Shown piece by piece: positions 36,745 to 49,100 of a stretch of 64,000 bases of DNA. The position numbers were made by a program, and so were the translations under genes. This DNA comes from Atherinomorus stipes (Eukaryota; Chordata; Actinopteri; Atheriniformes; Atherinidae). The stretch spans positions 67,001-131,000 of the forward strand of contig JALJCO010013663.1 in assembly GCA_023101725.1 (NCBI GenBank), read 5' to 3'. The number at the start of each line of letters is the position of its first letter. Position 1 is the first letter of the stretch. The notes beneath the pieces were generated by a model, which was not told where the DNA came from, ran no database searches, and saw only the letters and a list, made by a program, of their open reading frames with translations.

Positions 36745-37491
36745 AGGGTGAATTCAACTTCCCTTCTTAGCCCTAGCCCCTGGCGCTAACCCTTCGCTTT
36801 GCACATTCATGTGCAGGAGTAGTGGTGTTCCGATTCTGGTTCAGACTGAGGGAGGGGGTGGGGCGATGGTAGAGCTATCTGTCCCTCGAAACAGAGATTT
36901 TCAAGGGGTGCACGAGAAAATGAGTGGTATGATACTACCCACAATTTCATGCAAAATACGGGAAAAATGAAACCGGCAGTGGCAGCCAAAGAAACGCACA
37001 AATTTGAGTATTTTTTTGTTAATAAGATATGAAAATCACTATCTTAAGGTTGCTCTAATGTATTACAGTTTAATTACAAATGTGAAAAAAAATCTCTAGC
37101 TTCGTAACATTACATGCATCTGCTTATGTCTCTAACGTAACGTTAACGTTACGCTTGAGTCGAACGCGTCTTCTTTTCCTTTCATTTTTACATTTTTTTG
37201 GCCCAAAGCCGAAAAAAATAATCCAATCGCCCAGAAAAAGGGAGAGCTATTGAGCTATACAATTTAATGCTGCAGATGACATTGCAAACTCTTGCGGAAA
37301 CAGCCATGATGTCAGTTCACTGTGCCACAAACGGCTATTGGTGACGCATGAGGATTTGGAAGGGTTGTCCTATTTCTTAGGGGAATAATTCAACCCCCAG
37401 CACTTGAAACTCTGTTTCAACTGCAAGTTTCAAGTGCGAGGGTCATGTGGAAGGGCTAGAGGTTCGGATGAAAATAGGAATTGGAATTGGG
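36745..37491. mobile_element. Non-autonomous DNA element, copy 2 of the 6-kb repeat
   Basis: The right 345 bp match 6,064-6,345 in the same orientation. The left end GTGAATTCAACTTCCC with 'ttagccctagccc' is loosely mirrored by the right end read inverted (CCCAATTCCAATTCCT, then 'ctctagcccttcc'), suggesting decayed terminal inverted repeats and an element of about 750 bp. Inside at 37,400-37,437 is a 12-bp hairpin absent from the other copy. No coding capacity seen; the superfamily is not assigned. Confidence 0.55.
37400..37437. repeat. 12-bp hairpin within the repeat
   Basis: GCACTTGAAACT (37,400-37,411) and its exact reverse complement AGTTTCAAGTGC (37,426-37,437), with a 14-base loop. Confidence 0.93.
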
Positions 37492-40400
37492 CTGTAGATC
37501 CATTTAAAACAGCACTATTGAACGTTGGCAGATTTTCACACTTTAGTGCTCCCTAGTGAAAGACTAATACAGCCTTTCTCATCTATGAGCCCTCTGCAGT
37601 CAGTAAAAGTCAGTCTGATGTTGACTCTTGAGCTGTCATTATTTTTCTCACTTCCTCCTATAAAGTCCTCTTGGCATTCTTTGCTGAGTCAGCCACAGTG
37701 TGTGTTTGCAAGTGTAATATCCACTTGGTGGTGAGTGAGGCAAAACGCAGCTGTCATGTGATGCCCGGCCTGGAGAAAAAAAAGTTGTAAAATACAGTTT
37801 CTCAGCCTTGCAACACTGCAGGGCAATGATGGCTTTAGGAAGAATGCCATTGCGCCATCAAAACCAGCGAGAAGAATGGAGTTTTAAGGTCTGACACTTA
37901 TATACTGTAGCGTTCTGGGTTAAGGATAAATCCAGTTCTTGCTAATTTCATAATGAAGACCATGAGAAGCAGAAGCATGAAACTGACCAGAGAAAAGGTA
38001 GGAAGAGCAAGAATGTTGAACTCTGGGCAAAAGGGAGAGGTGAAATTCCACAGAAGTTACACAAACTTTAAGTTTATATTTTGTCTGACCTGACAACTAA
38101 TGAAGATTAATGAAATGCACAAGCCTTAAGTAGAGTTCACTCCAACAAGCTTTGCAGCTGGTTCAAGCGGCACTCCGACTGTTGCAGCCACAGTTGTGGA
38201 ACGGATTATCTTTGCTAAAAAGTTCCTTAGTGTACCCTTTGTAAGAGACACTAACGGAAGAATTGAAACAGCTTTATTTTTAATCTATTATCATGACCTT
38301 TAAAGCCAAAATAGTGTTGTAGGTTGTATAGAAGTTTACTGGTTGCTTTTTTCCTTGATTAATTTCTATTAAATATTCCAAATGAAAATATTTAACTTAA
38401 GAAAATAGCAGATCAATCAAATTAATTGTTTTTGCAACAGTAATAATTCATCCAGTTCTCCTCTAGATTGCATGCATTCTATTTTTTTCCATTTTTATGG
38501 CACTGTTGGCCCAACCAGTAGTCTGTAGTTTCATTCCTAACAAAAGCTAATTCATCAGCCGACATGTTGAAGTGGCTTTTAGTGAGACAATGAAGTTCTC
38601 TCTGCTGACGTTACAGAGGAACTGCAGCCAAATGTCTAATGCGTATTTATAAAATGTAAACTAAGTAGGCTGAGAAATGTGTGCATGGTAAACTTTTGAG
38701 GATGACGTTTCTTTCTGGAAAGATCCCGGCCTTCCAGGTTGCAGGACGTCTGCGGTATCCCTTCCTGCTTGCTCAATGAGGTAAACTCCCTGCAGACATG
38801 CACTTCATCTCACTCATCAGAGAATAAAAAGAGTTAGGTACTACTGCAAAGAGGGGAGGATTTGATTTGTTGCAGCTAGGTTTATCTTTATATTTTCCCA
38901 GGGAATGTGTGTCTGAACAGGTGTGGGAGGGGTTTGTTCCTACAGCTGAGGTGACTGGAAATGGTTTGAAATAAGGCGTGCAGCATTATCATCATGACGG
39001 ACACTGTAATTACCTCACTCACACATGGATACCATAACTTTTTGTGAAAAAAGTTAGCTGCTTGTGGACGTGTCATTGTGTGTAAATATGACTCACTGCC
39101 TTTGAACCCAAACACTTGCTTATGAATAGTCAGGGATTCATGCTGCATGTGTGTGAGTGTGTGTGACTCAGTATCTGCAGCTGCATTTGAAGGACTCCAG
39201 ATATTTAATCGTGACAACAGCTCTGGGTCCCCCAAATCCAAGTTGGTCTAAGAAAAACGTTGAGGCATGGGGGAAGAAAATGAATAGGCCATAAGCCTAC
39301 GATCATCTGCTTGGTTAAAGTTAATTTTCCAGGCTCTGCAAGTGCACTTCATCAGATTGCCAACACCTTGGAGAAACTATTGGATGAAGTTGGATGTTTT
39401 CAGGAAGCAGATGGTGGAAAAAGCTCAGCTGTGTGTATGTTGTGTTTTTCACATCGAGGGTAAAACCCCAAATGAATCCTATTTTTGCTCTAATTTTGCA
39501 GTGAAGGAGCTGATCAGGAGCATATTCATATGTTTAATACTTGTTTTAAATTCAGATTTAGTTTCCTTATAGATACATATTCACTTATACATCATGTGTA
39601 AATGCATGTTTTCTAACTCTGATTTCAAAGTTTTTCTTTCAAGTGGCACAGATTGTATATATGGCCTTCAAATTGTGTGTACTTGACCCTGAATGTGTGT
39701 ACTATATCTTAAACTTCTGCACTTTGTGGAAAATTGGCCGTAACATGATGACAAATCATTTAATATCTTTTCTCAGAAGCAAAAGATATTATGTGACTCA
39801 AGATGACTAACCCAATGATTCAATTGATGTTAATTTCTCTTGCAAATTGTCTCTTGTTTCAGTATTTATTGATTAACATCATAGCTTCTATGCAATCCTG
39901 CCAGATGTGACTATGTTATCCTTTTGAATGCACCACCTTGATTTACACCATGCATTCAATGAGCCCCAGCAAGAACAGCATTGCACATTGCTTTGCACTT
40001 AATGCTAAATTAAAAGTTCAACTCAAATGCAGTGAAAACAAACAGAACACCGTGGAGGCCAAAAATTACATCATCCAGACTGCTGTACAGGTAGCAGACA
40101 CACAATGGATTAATTAAGAGAGCAGACTTCATGCCAAAGACAGAGTTCTCCTTGAAAAAGAGGCATTTTGCAATTAAATGTGATCTAAGAAAGCAAACCA
40201 TTTGACTAACCTGATAAATACTTCAACACTGGATTAATTTTCTAACTGTATTTACAAATATATATTAATGAGAAAGTGGCGCACGCGACATTGTCTGCTA
40301 TTATATTAACGTTTGAAGAAAAAAGCCAGTGCAGCTTTATAAGGTGTACATTCCACTTGTCTTGTTAAATATTGTGCCAGTTTTCAGTTAAAACTCCCCA

Positions 40401-41269
40401 TTCAGGAGCTTATTTCTGTTTATGTTAGCCATTCGCTTAGCATTTCAGTTTCAGCACAAAGGCCTAACAACAGCACCGTCCCTACTCAAAGTCAGGCCCC
40501 AGGCGAAGGGTCCAGATGAGGCCACCCACCCTGGGCTAGAACATCCGGGTCACTGTCCGGAACCCCTAAAAATGTATGAGCGAATAGTTTAGGTTTGGGG
40601 AATATGTAAAAAATTGATTAAGGCCTCTGACTTGCCACTGAAGTGTTCACTGCAGTTTCTTAAGAGAAACATATTGTTTAAGTCGCAGACCAATTTGGGC
40701 CTTCCAAACACTATTGCACATTTAATGGTAGAATTAGAGCTTTTCAGTTGCAAGACATGTCCGTTAATTAGTTCTTAGCAATAAAAAATATACAAATTTG
40801 ATACTTAATTCCACCTTAGAAAGGTGTGGGAGGGGATGAAAGGGATTGGTTTACCAGAAATCTCTATATGATTTTCCCATATCAACTCTAGCCTTTCAAA
40901 AGATTTTTTTTCTTATAATTGACACTTACAGGGGTTTTTCAGTGTATGGCAAGTAAATACCACTATTCTGAAGCCTATTTGACCTTAATCCAGGTTAAAC
41001 ACACGTCAAATGGCAACACTCATAAATCCTCCCCACAGCCTGATGATGAACAGAACACCTCTGGAGCAGGTTGCTATGAAATGACCATCATTAAAACTTT
41101 CTTACTGGGACTCCCCGTTTTCCACGGCGGGGTCCGGTTCTACCAAACACCGGGGTCTCCCTCATCATCCTGCAGCCTGGATGCTTTGCATCTTTCCCAT
41201 CATATCCCTGCCTCGCTATAGCATTTATTTTACTTTACATTAAACCACTGGTTACTACAGTTAGCTTAG
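37492..41269. other. Non-coding stretch, no gene seen
   Basis: Ordinary AT-rich DNA; frames up to 117 codons (minus strand, 38,888-39,241) carry no recognisable domain. Confidence 0.45.
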
Positions 41270-41750
41270 TTAACCTACCTGCTGGTTACCGGATGCTCCC
41301 GTGTCTCCGCTCGGATCTCCTTCAGGGACAGCACCGCCTCCAAAACGTCCACCTCCCGGTACAATAATCCATACATGTAATCCAAGTTGTTATACAAAAT
41401 GACCTGGTCCACGTGGACCTCCTGACAGCAGACAGCCTCCAGCATCTCTGAACAGCAGCCACACCTACAGGTGCTGCCAACCCGCCCCTCCCAACACCAG
41501 CACCGGCTTCACGTCCTCTCTCCTCAGTTGCACAATGAAATGGCTGGAAAGCATCAGCAACAGGATCTGGATGCTGGACTGGCCTCCCAGCTTCGCTTTC
41601 CATTATTTTAATCTTATAAAATGAGTTACAACTTGTTAAATATAGTGCAGCGTAGCTGCTGATTCCTATTGATTGTGGGGCTATAGCGCAAACAGACCCG
41701 GTGACGTCAGAGATTAGAGAACTGCAACATGGCGGTGCTCTTGTCATGGT
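41270..41750 (-). other. Unassigned open frames with promoter-like upstream DNA
   Basis: The interval is more GC-rich than its neighbours. A minus-strand frame runs from ATG at 41,745-41,747 to 41,322 (141 codons), with an internal Met at 41,601-41,603. A second minus frame over 41,275-41,450 has a more protein-like composition, with acidic and hydrophobic residues alternating ('LYREVDVLEAVLSLKEIRAE'). At 41,702-41,709 lies a perfect CRE palindrome TGACGTCA, and 'aacatggcgg' at 41,726-41,735 resembles a YY1 site. These suggest a captured or decayed first exon and promoter, or a transposon-borne one. I recognise no protein family, and the two frames are not joined by an obvious splice site. 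Confidence 0.2.
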
Positions 41751-42189
41751 TATAACGTCACATGATATTGCGAGTTACGTAGGTTTGATGTTGATAGCTG
41801 CAGACTCTGTGCAGACTGGCTGCGTGCACTTCCACGGCTGTTTAATCAGTTTCTAGCAGACAATCACACGTAGGCACATCACCTGTCCTGGGGCCTCATG
41901 TACAAAGGGTTCGTACGCACAAAAACGTGGCGTACGATCATTTCCACGATAAAGTCGAGATGTATCAAGAATGGAGTGACCGTGGAAATGTGCGGTGCTT
42001 CACGTCAACTTCATGGCTGGCGTACGAACGTTTCTACAGCTGTGGGGACTTTGGCGACACTCGGAGGCGACGCTGGAAACTGTTTTAAGAAATAAATGTG
42101 AAAACAACCAGTGCTCAGACTGACTGATGTGATCAGAAACATAAACAAACAGCCCTCATAAACAATTAACACCCGCAATTATGTGTGGA

Positions 42190-42197
42190 TATAAAAG
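42190..42197 (+). promoter_or_regulatory. TATA box inside the Harbinger element
   Basis: TATAAAAG lies 34 bases upstream of the ATG at 42,231, so transcription would start close before that codon. This fits the promoter of the element's own former gene; use in the present copy is not shown. Confidence 0.5.
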
Positions 42198-42230
42198 CGC
42201 AAAGTGGAGCAAAAAAGTCTTCTGTCCAGC

Positions 42231-42430
42231 ATGGCTGCTTTAGCTGGAAGAAGACGTTCGACATAGTGCATATGTAGAGAGCGTGTATTCAGAGGCCGAG
42301 AAGATTTGTTGATTTCATGATAATTGGCTGTTTCAGCCGCTTTCCAGAGACAGCGCTGTTTACAGAGCTGAAGCCAGGCTGGGGGCGCAATACACCCACG
42401 CCAGCTGTGCCTCCACGCGCTCCGGCGAAT
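42231..42430 (+). pseudogene. Possible start of a Harbinger transposase gene, broken
   Basis: ATG at 42,231 gives Met-Ala-Ala-Leu-Ala-Gly-Arg-Arg-Arg and stops at TAG 42,264-42,266 after 11 codons. A neighbouring frame from 42,317 contains Ser-Arg-Phe-Pro-Glu-Thr-Ala-Leu-Phe and then Ala-Val-Pro-Pro-Arg, reminiscent of the N-terminal region of PIF/Harbinger nucleases. No DDE residues are seen downstream, where stops are frequent. This is a motif-level impression, not an alignment. Confidence 0.35.
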
Positions 42431-43314
42431 AAATGCACTTATATGCTGATTTATTTATTAATGCACTTAATTTGTGAGAACGTCTATATGATGATCTGGG
42501 CAATCACTTATGTCAACACAGCAGGGGGGAGGACTCGGCCGGTATGGCAATTTCATAGCAGGTCGGTTACGTCTGAGTCCGGGGGATGAGGAAATCCCCG
42601 AGGCTGTGACGCAGGTGATGCGGGAGGAATTCCCTCCTGCACGTCCTCTTATGGTGATAGCCTGTGTCAGCTAATAAATCCAGTATTTACAGTGACATCA
42701 GACTGTGAGGTGGAGACTGTATAAACACACGTTTCAAAAATATATATTTATTTACCTTGAGACAAACCGGAATCACCCGCGTGAACTCCCCCCACTTCTG
42801 GAAGAAGAAAAGCCGTCACGAGCAGCCGTCCTCTGATTCACATCCAACTTGAAATCAGACCACTTGCGGACTCTGACCGCATCACACACTCTCCCATTCA
42901 CTTTTTTGTTGGAGTGTAATGTCGGACAACAGCGCGCTAAAGTTCACATTTTTGCGCGTTTCTACTTAAACAATCTGCCTCAAGTTTGTTCTCCGTGATT
43001 TTTTTTTTATTTTCATTCACTGTCATGCTCATATTTTGTATTTCTGATGGTGCAGGGAGGAGAATCTCCGCTGCAGATCTCATTTAAATGTCATTTGCGT
43101 ATTTATGTTGGGGGTGTGGACAGGGAGGCGTCAGGTACTCCAACATGTGCGCTCAATTCCACGTTGATTGGGATGTACAAAGGAAAAGTACTTGGATCCA
43201 TGCGTGCGCACAGATTCACACATCTGAAAACTTTTGTGCGTATGACGTTTTCAGGATTTCATCGTACGCCGAGTTTCAGGAGGAAATCCACGCAACTCTT
43301 TGTACATGAGGCCC

Positions 43315-45828
43315 CTGCAGCAGAAGAAGAGACGTGGCCCGTCTCGCTGTGGATTTTAAATAGTAGTAGGCCTAGTAAACTACTTGTTTTAGGGGGCCAC
43401 AGTGAGGTCACACCACTCATATCAGTACCAATATGTAATACTTTTTTTTTCATGCAATGAACAATCTTCTGGTAACCTGTGGCCCCACGCAGCCTGCGTG
43501 ATCTGCATGTATCTAGGAGCGGTACGGTGTGAAAATGTGCTTTAGACAGTGGAAGAAAAACCTTCCTGAAGTCTCTTTGTTCTACGCATTGCTTAAGATT
43601 AACCTTGTGGAAACTAAAGAAATTTGGCAACCTTCAATTTATATAAAAAAAACACCCTGGGTATTAAATGTCATCAGTTGATCAAAAAGAAATATGTGTT
43701 TAAAGGAAATAACTCTAGTTCTAATAACAACAATAATAAGTTATAAGAACTCACAATGCTTTAAAGTTTACCAGATTGTTGGCTTCTTTTTTATTATTCT
43801 TTGTCCATGACTTTGTCTCCCGTTTATGTAATAAGTGTTGAAAAAAAATCTGCATTTAGGGTCAGTACCTGATAAGGCCAGCACTGCTGCTATGATCTCT
43901 GAAAAGTCTGCTTTCATTTCCATGACAGCTTTTGGGTCAGAATTGGGATTCGCCGCTCAAGTTATGCTTTCAACATGCTTTGTGCCTCATAAATGTCATC
44001 CTAAAACCAATGACAATTTAGCCTAGTTTTAGTGGAATAAGAGAGTTTGGACAGGGTTTACATTATTTATGATATTTTTTATGATTCCTCTTTAGGACAA
44101 GTTGTACTCAAAGCCAGGATCATCCAAAAGAGAGAGCCCGCAAGACCTCTTTCTCATTTCTAACGTATTTTACAGTTGTGGTGAACGTTGGAAAAGTCTC
44201 TGGAAATGCTGCAGAGATGTGCTGATAAACACTAGATTCATCTAGATGATCTCCTCTTTTCAATGTCATTATCAGGTTTTTACATTTGTCAATACGTGGA
44301 CTCTGAGGAGTTCCTGCAAAACCAATTACTTTTAGCCCTTAGCTGCACTTTGTGGATGCAAACATGTTAGCATGCTTCTGTACCTGAGAACAGAGCTTTA
44401 GCTAGGAGCCACTAGTATGTTTGGATAACCATCAGTGCTGTTACTCATGATTGTCATGCTCATGTGTCTGATAACCATATTTGCTGCCAAACAGAAAGCC
44501 TAACTTCTGGGAGATGCCCTGAACTCCTAGAAAAAGCAGGAGAATCATTAATATAGGTGAAACTCGACAAAAACAGTCTAACAGTGCTCATGCAGTCATC
44601 ACATCCTCTTAAAACAGGCAACCCCCAGCACAGACTGAGCTGAAATTACACGCTGAAAAATTTTCACCTCTCACCTATGGCACCAAACGCTGAAAACATG
44701 TTTGTCTTTGTCCAGTAATGGACAGCTCGCAGCGGCTGGAGAACTGGCAAACTGTGTGTTTGATTTGGAAGGCTGGTCTAAGCATCTCTCCAGGTCTGGA
44801 TTTTCACTATGTCCTTTCTACTCATTTTACCTCTGTATGTTCGTGTGCTCTCATTCTCTCTACCTTTGATATTTTCATCCACTGTTTCAGTCTTAGTTGA
44901 AATAATCAAACAGTAGATTTGAGAGTCAAAAACAGGTAAATAGCAGTGAATGGAGCTAAATATCTAAGACAATTAACTTTTAACTTGTAAAAATCCACAA
45001 AAATGGCCAAATACATGGATCGATTTAGTCATACATATATTCATGGATGGTTAAGTTTCAAAGTACAAATGTAATTGTAAGAAGTTTGATTCTGTCATTG
45101 CGCTGTAATATATAAGTAAGCAGTGTCTGTTTTCATTCATTCTTGTGTTACCTGCTGGTGAACTTTGGTTTCCAGCCAACAAACAGAACGTAAAGACAGA
45201 AAAAGATGTTTTATAGTATTGACATTGAAAGCAGGCCTGCTGTTAACATAAATAAAACGTTTCTGGGAAGAGATATTTCTCCAAAGCAGACCAATTCCTG
45301 CAAAATGGTCGTTGAAGCCATTTTGTGCCTCCAGTCAACAGTAACCCCCAAACGACTTGAGCCATCTAACAGCCACCCAAAAACAACATCCAGTCAGAAC
45401 AACCAAATAGTTTGTTTGTTCAGACTTAAATATTTCCCATAAATGCATCTGCAAAGTACCGACCCTATAACCAGCAGGAGAAATATGACTTGTGTGAGCA
45501 TTTCCACATCTGAGCAAACGTCATTCTCAAGTGTTTCCTTTAACAATACACAAAGTCCTCTTAAAGAGGAAGGAAGCTGAGTGGATGGCGTGATTATGCA
45601 CAGTGTATTAAGCAATGTGCTTTTAACTATGAGACGGTTCTTAAGAACTCTTCAGATCAAACAAGGAAATATATCTTTCTTTTGGTCTTATGATGACAAA
45701 CATCAGTAAATCTAACATCAGTTTTGAGGGTTGAGCAGTGACTTGATGTGGTTTCATTACATCAGATTTAGTAATAATGCTTGTCACTCTTGTTGGATGG
45801 ATATGGTGCACATTCAAACCCTTACAGA
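43315..45828. other. Non-coding stretch, no gene seen
   Basis: No recognised exon, RNA or transposon end. Confidence 0.45.
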
Positions 45829-46022
45829 GGATCCATATGTGGATCCTCATGTGATCCACTTGTGGATCCACCTATGAATAACATGCGCTGTACATGTGAA
45901 GCATGTTGGAAATGGGGTTTTGGAGCTTTTCCATGAGGATTGCACGTAGAGCACATGTGGAAATGGGGTGTGCTCCACATGTGAATCACATGGGATTTTT
46001 AATAAGGGAAAACTCACACATG
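45829..46022. repeat. Cluster of CACATGTG/GGATCC palindromic words
   Basis: GGATCC occurs at 45,829, 45,841 and 45,864. Words of the form CAYATGTG, ACATGTGAA and CCACATGTG recur at irregular 10-40-bp intervals to about 46,022. The sequence reads as a decayed, short-period palindromic repeat. Many words are E-box-like (CANNTG), but that may be incidental. Confidence 0.55.
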
Positions 46023-46135
46023 GTATTTGAAAATCAAATATCAAAGTTTTCAGATAGGGATTACAGAGCACCGCCCATCCATCTATCCATGACCGTCATC
46101 ATTGGGCGAGGACTAGATCCACCTGAACGATGGAC

Positions 46136-49100
46136 TTAAAGGAGAACAGTGCAAGTTCCAGCTTTTTTCCAGAAACATGCCCCTTTTGGCGCCAAGTGAA
46201 AGTAACACCAATGTTGTGCACACGCATGAGCTGCTTCGACTGTGTTGGTCTTTAGCCACATTACACTCACTCTGAGCCCAGATTTAGAGGCAAAATATCT
46301 ACTGAGGTAGTGAAGTTATAAACCTGCAAGTTGTTTACGGTTTTATACTGGAATAAATTGATAAACTCTACGCTAACGATAACAACAGGCTAACGCTGGC
46401 TTATAGATCAAAAATCCAAATTCAGAGACTAAGACTATGATTAGCTTTTATAATTACGACATCAACTAACACCTCCCGTCCACTGCTTCCACTCCGCCCC
46501 ACTCTGATCCGCTCCGCTGCGCTCTAGTCCGTCTTTTCCGGCGGGCTGCAAAAACCCTCGCACACATACTCCGCCTCACTCCGCCAGCACCCTCTCCGTT
46601 CAGTCACAAAGCAGGCAAAGGAGCATGCGCGAGATTTCCAACTTCACGCGATAAATGGTGTAGATAAACAGCGGCGGCAACAAACTTTTCATTCATTGCA
46701 CCTTCGAAAGACACATTGCGTCGTTCATCTGAGGTTTTTGATACTTTTGCCATCAATTATGGGTGAGTACATTGTCCACTACAAGTTCTTGTTTATTTCG
46801 AAAGGCTTTATTTGCCTGTATTACATGATTTTAGCAAATATGCCGCAATATTATTTCATAAAAAAGTTTTTATTGAGATGCTACAATATGCCCAATAAGT
46901 TTTATACTCAGCAATCAATTTCTTCTGTGGTGGATGTAAAAAAAAACTTTATAAACCGGATGTTTCATGTTTGCAACTTCCTCCAAACGGACCGGAGCGG
47001 ACAAGAAAATAGAGTTGATCCGTATTTTTGGCGGAGGCCGACGGACCCGAGCGGACGTGTCGGAGCGGAGCACTGGCGGAGAAGTGGACTGCTGCTCATT
47101 GATGAAAATAGCAACGGATTTGCTACGTTGGCGAGCGGGGCGGGGCGGAGGCAGTGGACAGAGGGGGTAAATATAACAAGTGGCCAGAGTGTAACTCTTC
47201 CCCGGGAACACTCATACGGCTGACATACTGTTACATCAGCAGGCTAAAAACTTAGTATTGCAGTATTATGTATCCATAATGCAATCATACATTACATTTA
47301 CCTTTTTAGCAAAAAGAAAGCCAACTGCAGGTCTGGTTTTATTCCTAGTGCAGATCAGAGCCCCCCCCCTAAAAAAGTTGTTTACCCTCCTCTTATTCCC
47401 GTCTTATTCCACCACCGTCAGACTTCAGTTTGGCTTTTTCTTTGTCACAGTCTGAGCTGTGGTCGGAGAAGCACTTGTTTGTCTTTTAGCAGCAGTCCTG
47501 TTGTCTTAACGAAGCACTACTAGAGGCAGAATACACAACACCAGCCCCACAAAAAAAGTACGCACAGCTCATCTCCCCCACATGCAAGGCCCTGAGGATT
47601 CGTACCCAAAACTCTCACAATGAGCATGCATTGAAGGCAGGGTGGATGATGTTTTGCAGGAGCATTTTTTTACTATATTGCTTAAAGTTGTACTTCCACG
47701 GTCATTTCATTAATATTTCTGTGTTCTCCATTATTATTGAATGCATTCTGCATCGTTTCTGTTTAAAAAAACCTTCTGGTTGCTTTGTATCCAGCTGTAT
47801 TTGTATACTAGAAGAGAGGCTTGTGGTCCAACGGCAGGCTTTTCCGGGTCCTTTTCATGAATTTCTGATTGGCTGCCTCCCATCAGTGTATGAAGGAAGC
47901 TCCGCCCTCCGCTCTTATTTCGTTACAGACAGGAAATAGAGCCGACAAACAAGTTTGTTCCGCCATGCTAACAAACAGTTAGCTAATTAGCTTCTCAACT
48001 CCGAAGCTACAGTCGTGCTGTCTTCACTTCTAGTGTGTAGTGGAGGGTTACCTGCCTTCCAATGGACAGATAGAAACCCCACGTTGGATACGCTATTTGC
48101 AATGTGATGTAGACGTGCGAGGCTGTTCCTGATTTGCTCTTTTCTTCGTATTGTTTCTCTGATGAGAAAGCACAGCCGACTGGGGGGAACGCAACGCTAG
48201 CAAGTCAGCATGTGTAAGTAAACAAGGGGAAACCCTCCGTATTTCAGAAGGAGCAAGTTAAACGGGTTTTCAGTGGAAGGAGGCCTTTAAAGTCTTCTTC
48301 ACACCCCGATTGCAGCCAATTAATTAAATGTTCTGACACAAAAATTTAAAAAAATAATCACCTGATGAACGTACAGCACTGGAAAAAACCCCATCCAATG
48401 AAATGAGTTAGTGTGGGCCAGGGGGGCGGCAGCAGTGGGAGGGAAGAGACGTTGCAGCAGAGGGAGAAATGTTTAGTGTGAATGTTTTGGCTGCCAGCTT
48501 CAGCAGTAAACTCCACACGGCTCTTCTAACCGCAGCAGAGTCCGTGTCTGCTTCACTACTGCGGGTAAAGTGGAGTGAGTTACCGGGGAGCATCACCTCG
48601 CCTCTGCCGCAGGGATTTAACAGCTGTTTATGTCGGAGCTTTCACCGTGGAGACCAGACGGAGCAGCACCGTTACTAAGTTCCTAAGCCATCATAGAAAT
48701 GTTGCTTCTGGAGCAAAAAGACCAGACTGGAAGATGAGGAAAATAACTGGTTCTGTTGCGACTTAATGCTCCTGTATGCGCAATGTTTACTCCACGTAGC
48801 ATTATGCTAAGTAAACACCAGTGCTACTAGCAGCTGCCACATGAGCGCAGACAGTCCACTTCAGTTTCACTTCAGTTCCAGTTCAGTCCCAGTTCAGTCC
48901 CATCCTCCCTGATCCACTTTCTCTGCTGTACAATAAAGCACACTAGAGCCACACAATGATAAAATAAAACAAAGAAGATTAAAAAAAAAAAAACAAAAAC
49001 AAAAAAAACTGATGTATGGACCACACCCAAATAAGATCTCACACATGGTACAATTTTCCTTTGGGGATAAAGTATTTTTTGTTCCATTATTGACGATGTC

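Larger units (their letters stand above)
41891..43314 (+). mobile_element. PIF/Harbinger-type element, 1,424 bp, 3-bp TSD
   Basis: The left end GGGCCTCATGTACAAAG and the right end (inverted) GGGCCTCATGTACAAAG match exactly for 17 bases. The flanks carry CTG at 41,888-41,890 and 43,315-43,317, a 3-bp target duplication as PIF/Harbinger elements make. The word CGTACG recurs near both ends (41,911; 41,932; 42,019; 43,263), as subterminal binding repeats often do. The terminus GGGCCTCATGTA is familiar from fish Harbinger families. Inside are a TATA box and a broken start of a transposase-like frame. At 1.4 kb and without a full DDE gene it is non-autonomous or internally deleted. Confidence 0.88.

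Noticed and set aside
46696..47223. 175-codon plus-strand open frame, the longest in the window
   Set aside because: It runs across the 698-bp transposon and out of its right end into the host repeat, so it crosses an insertion boundary; no domain is seen.
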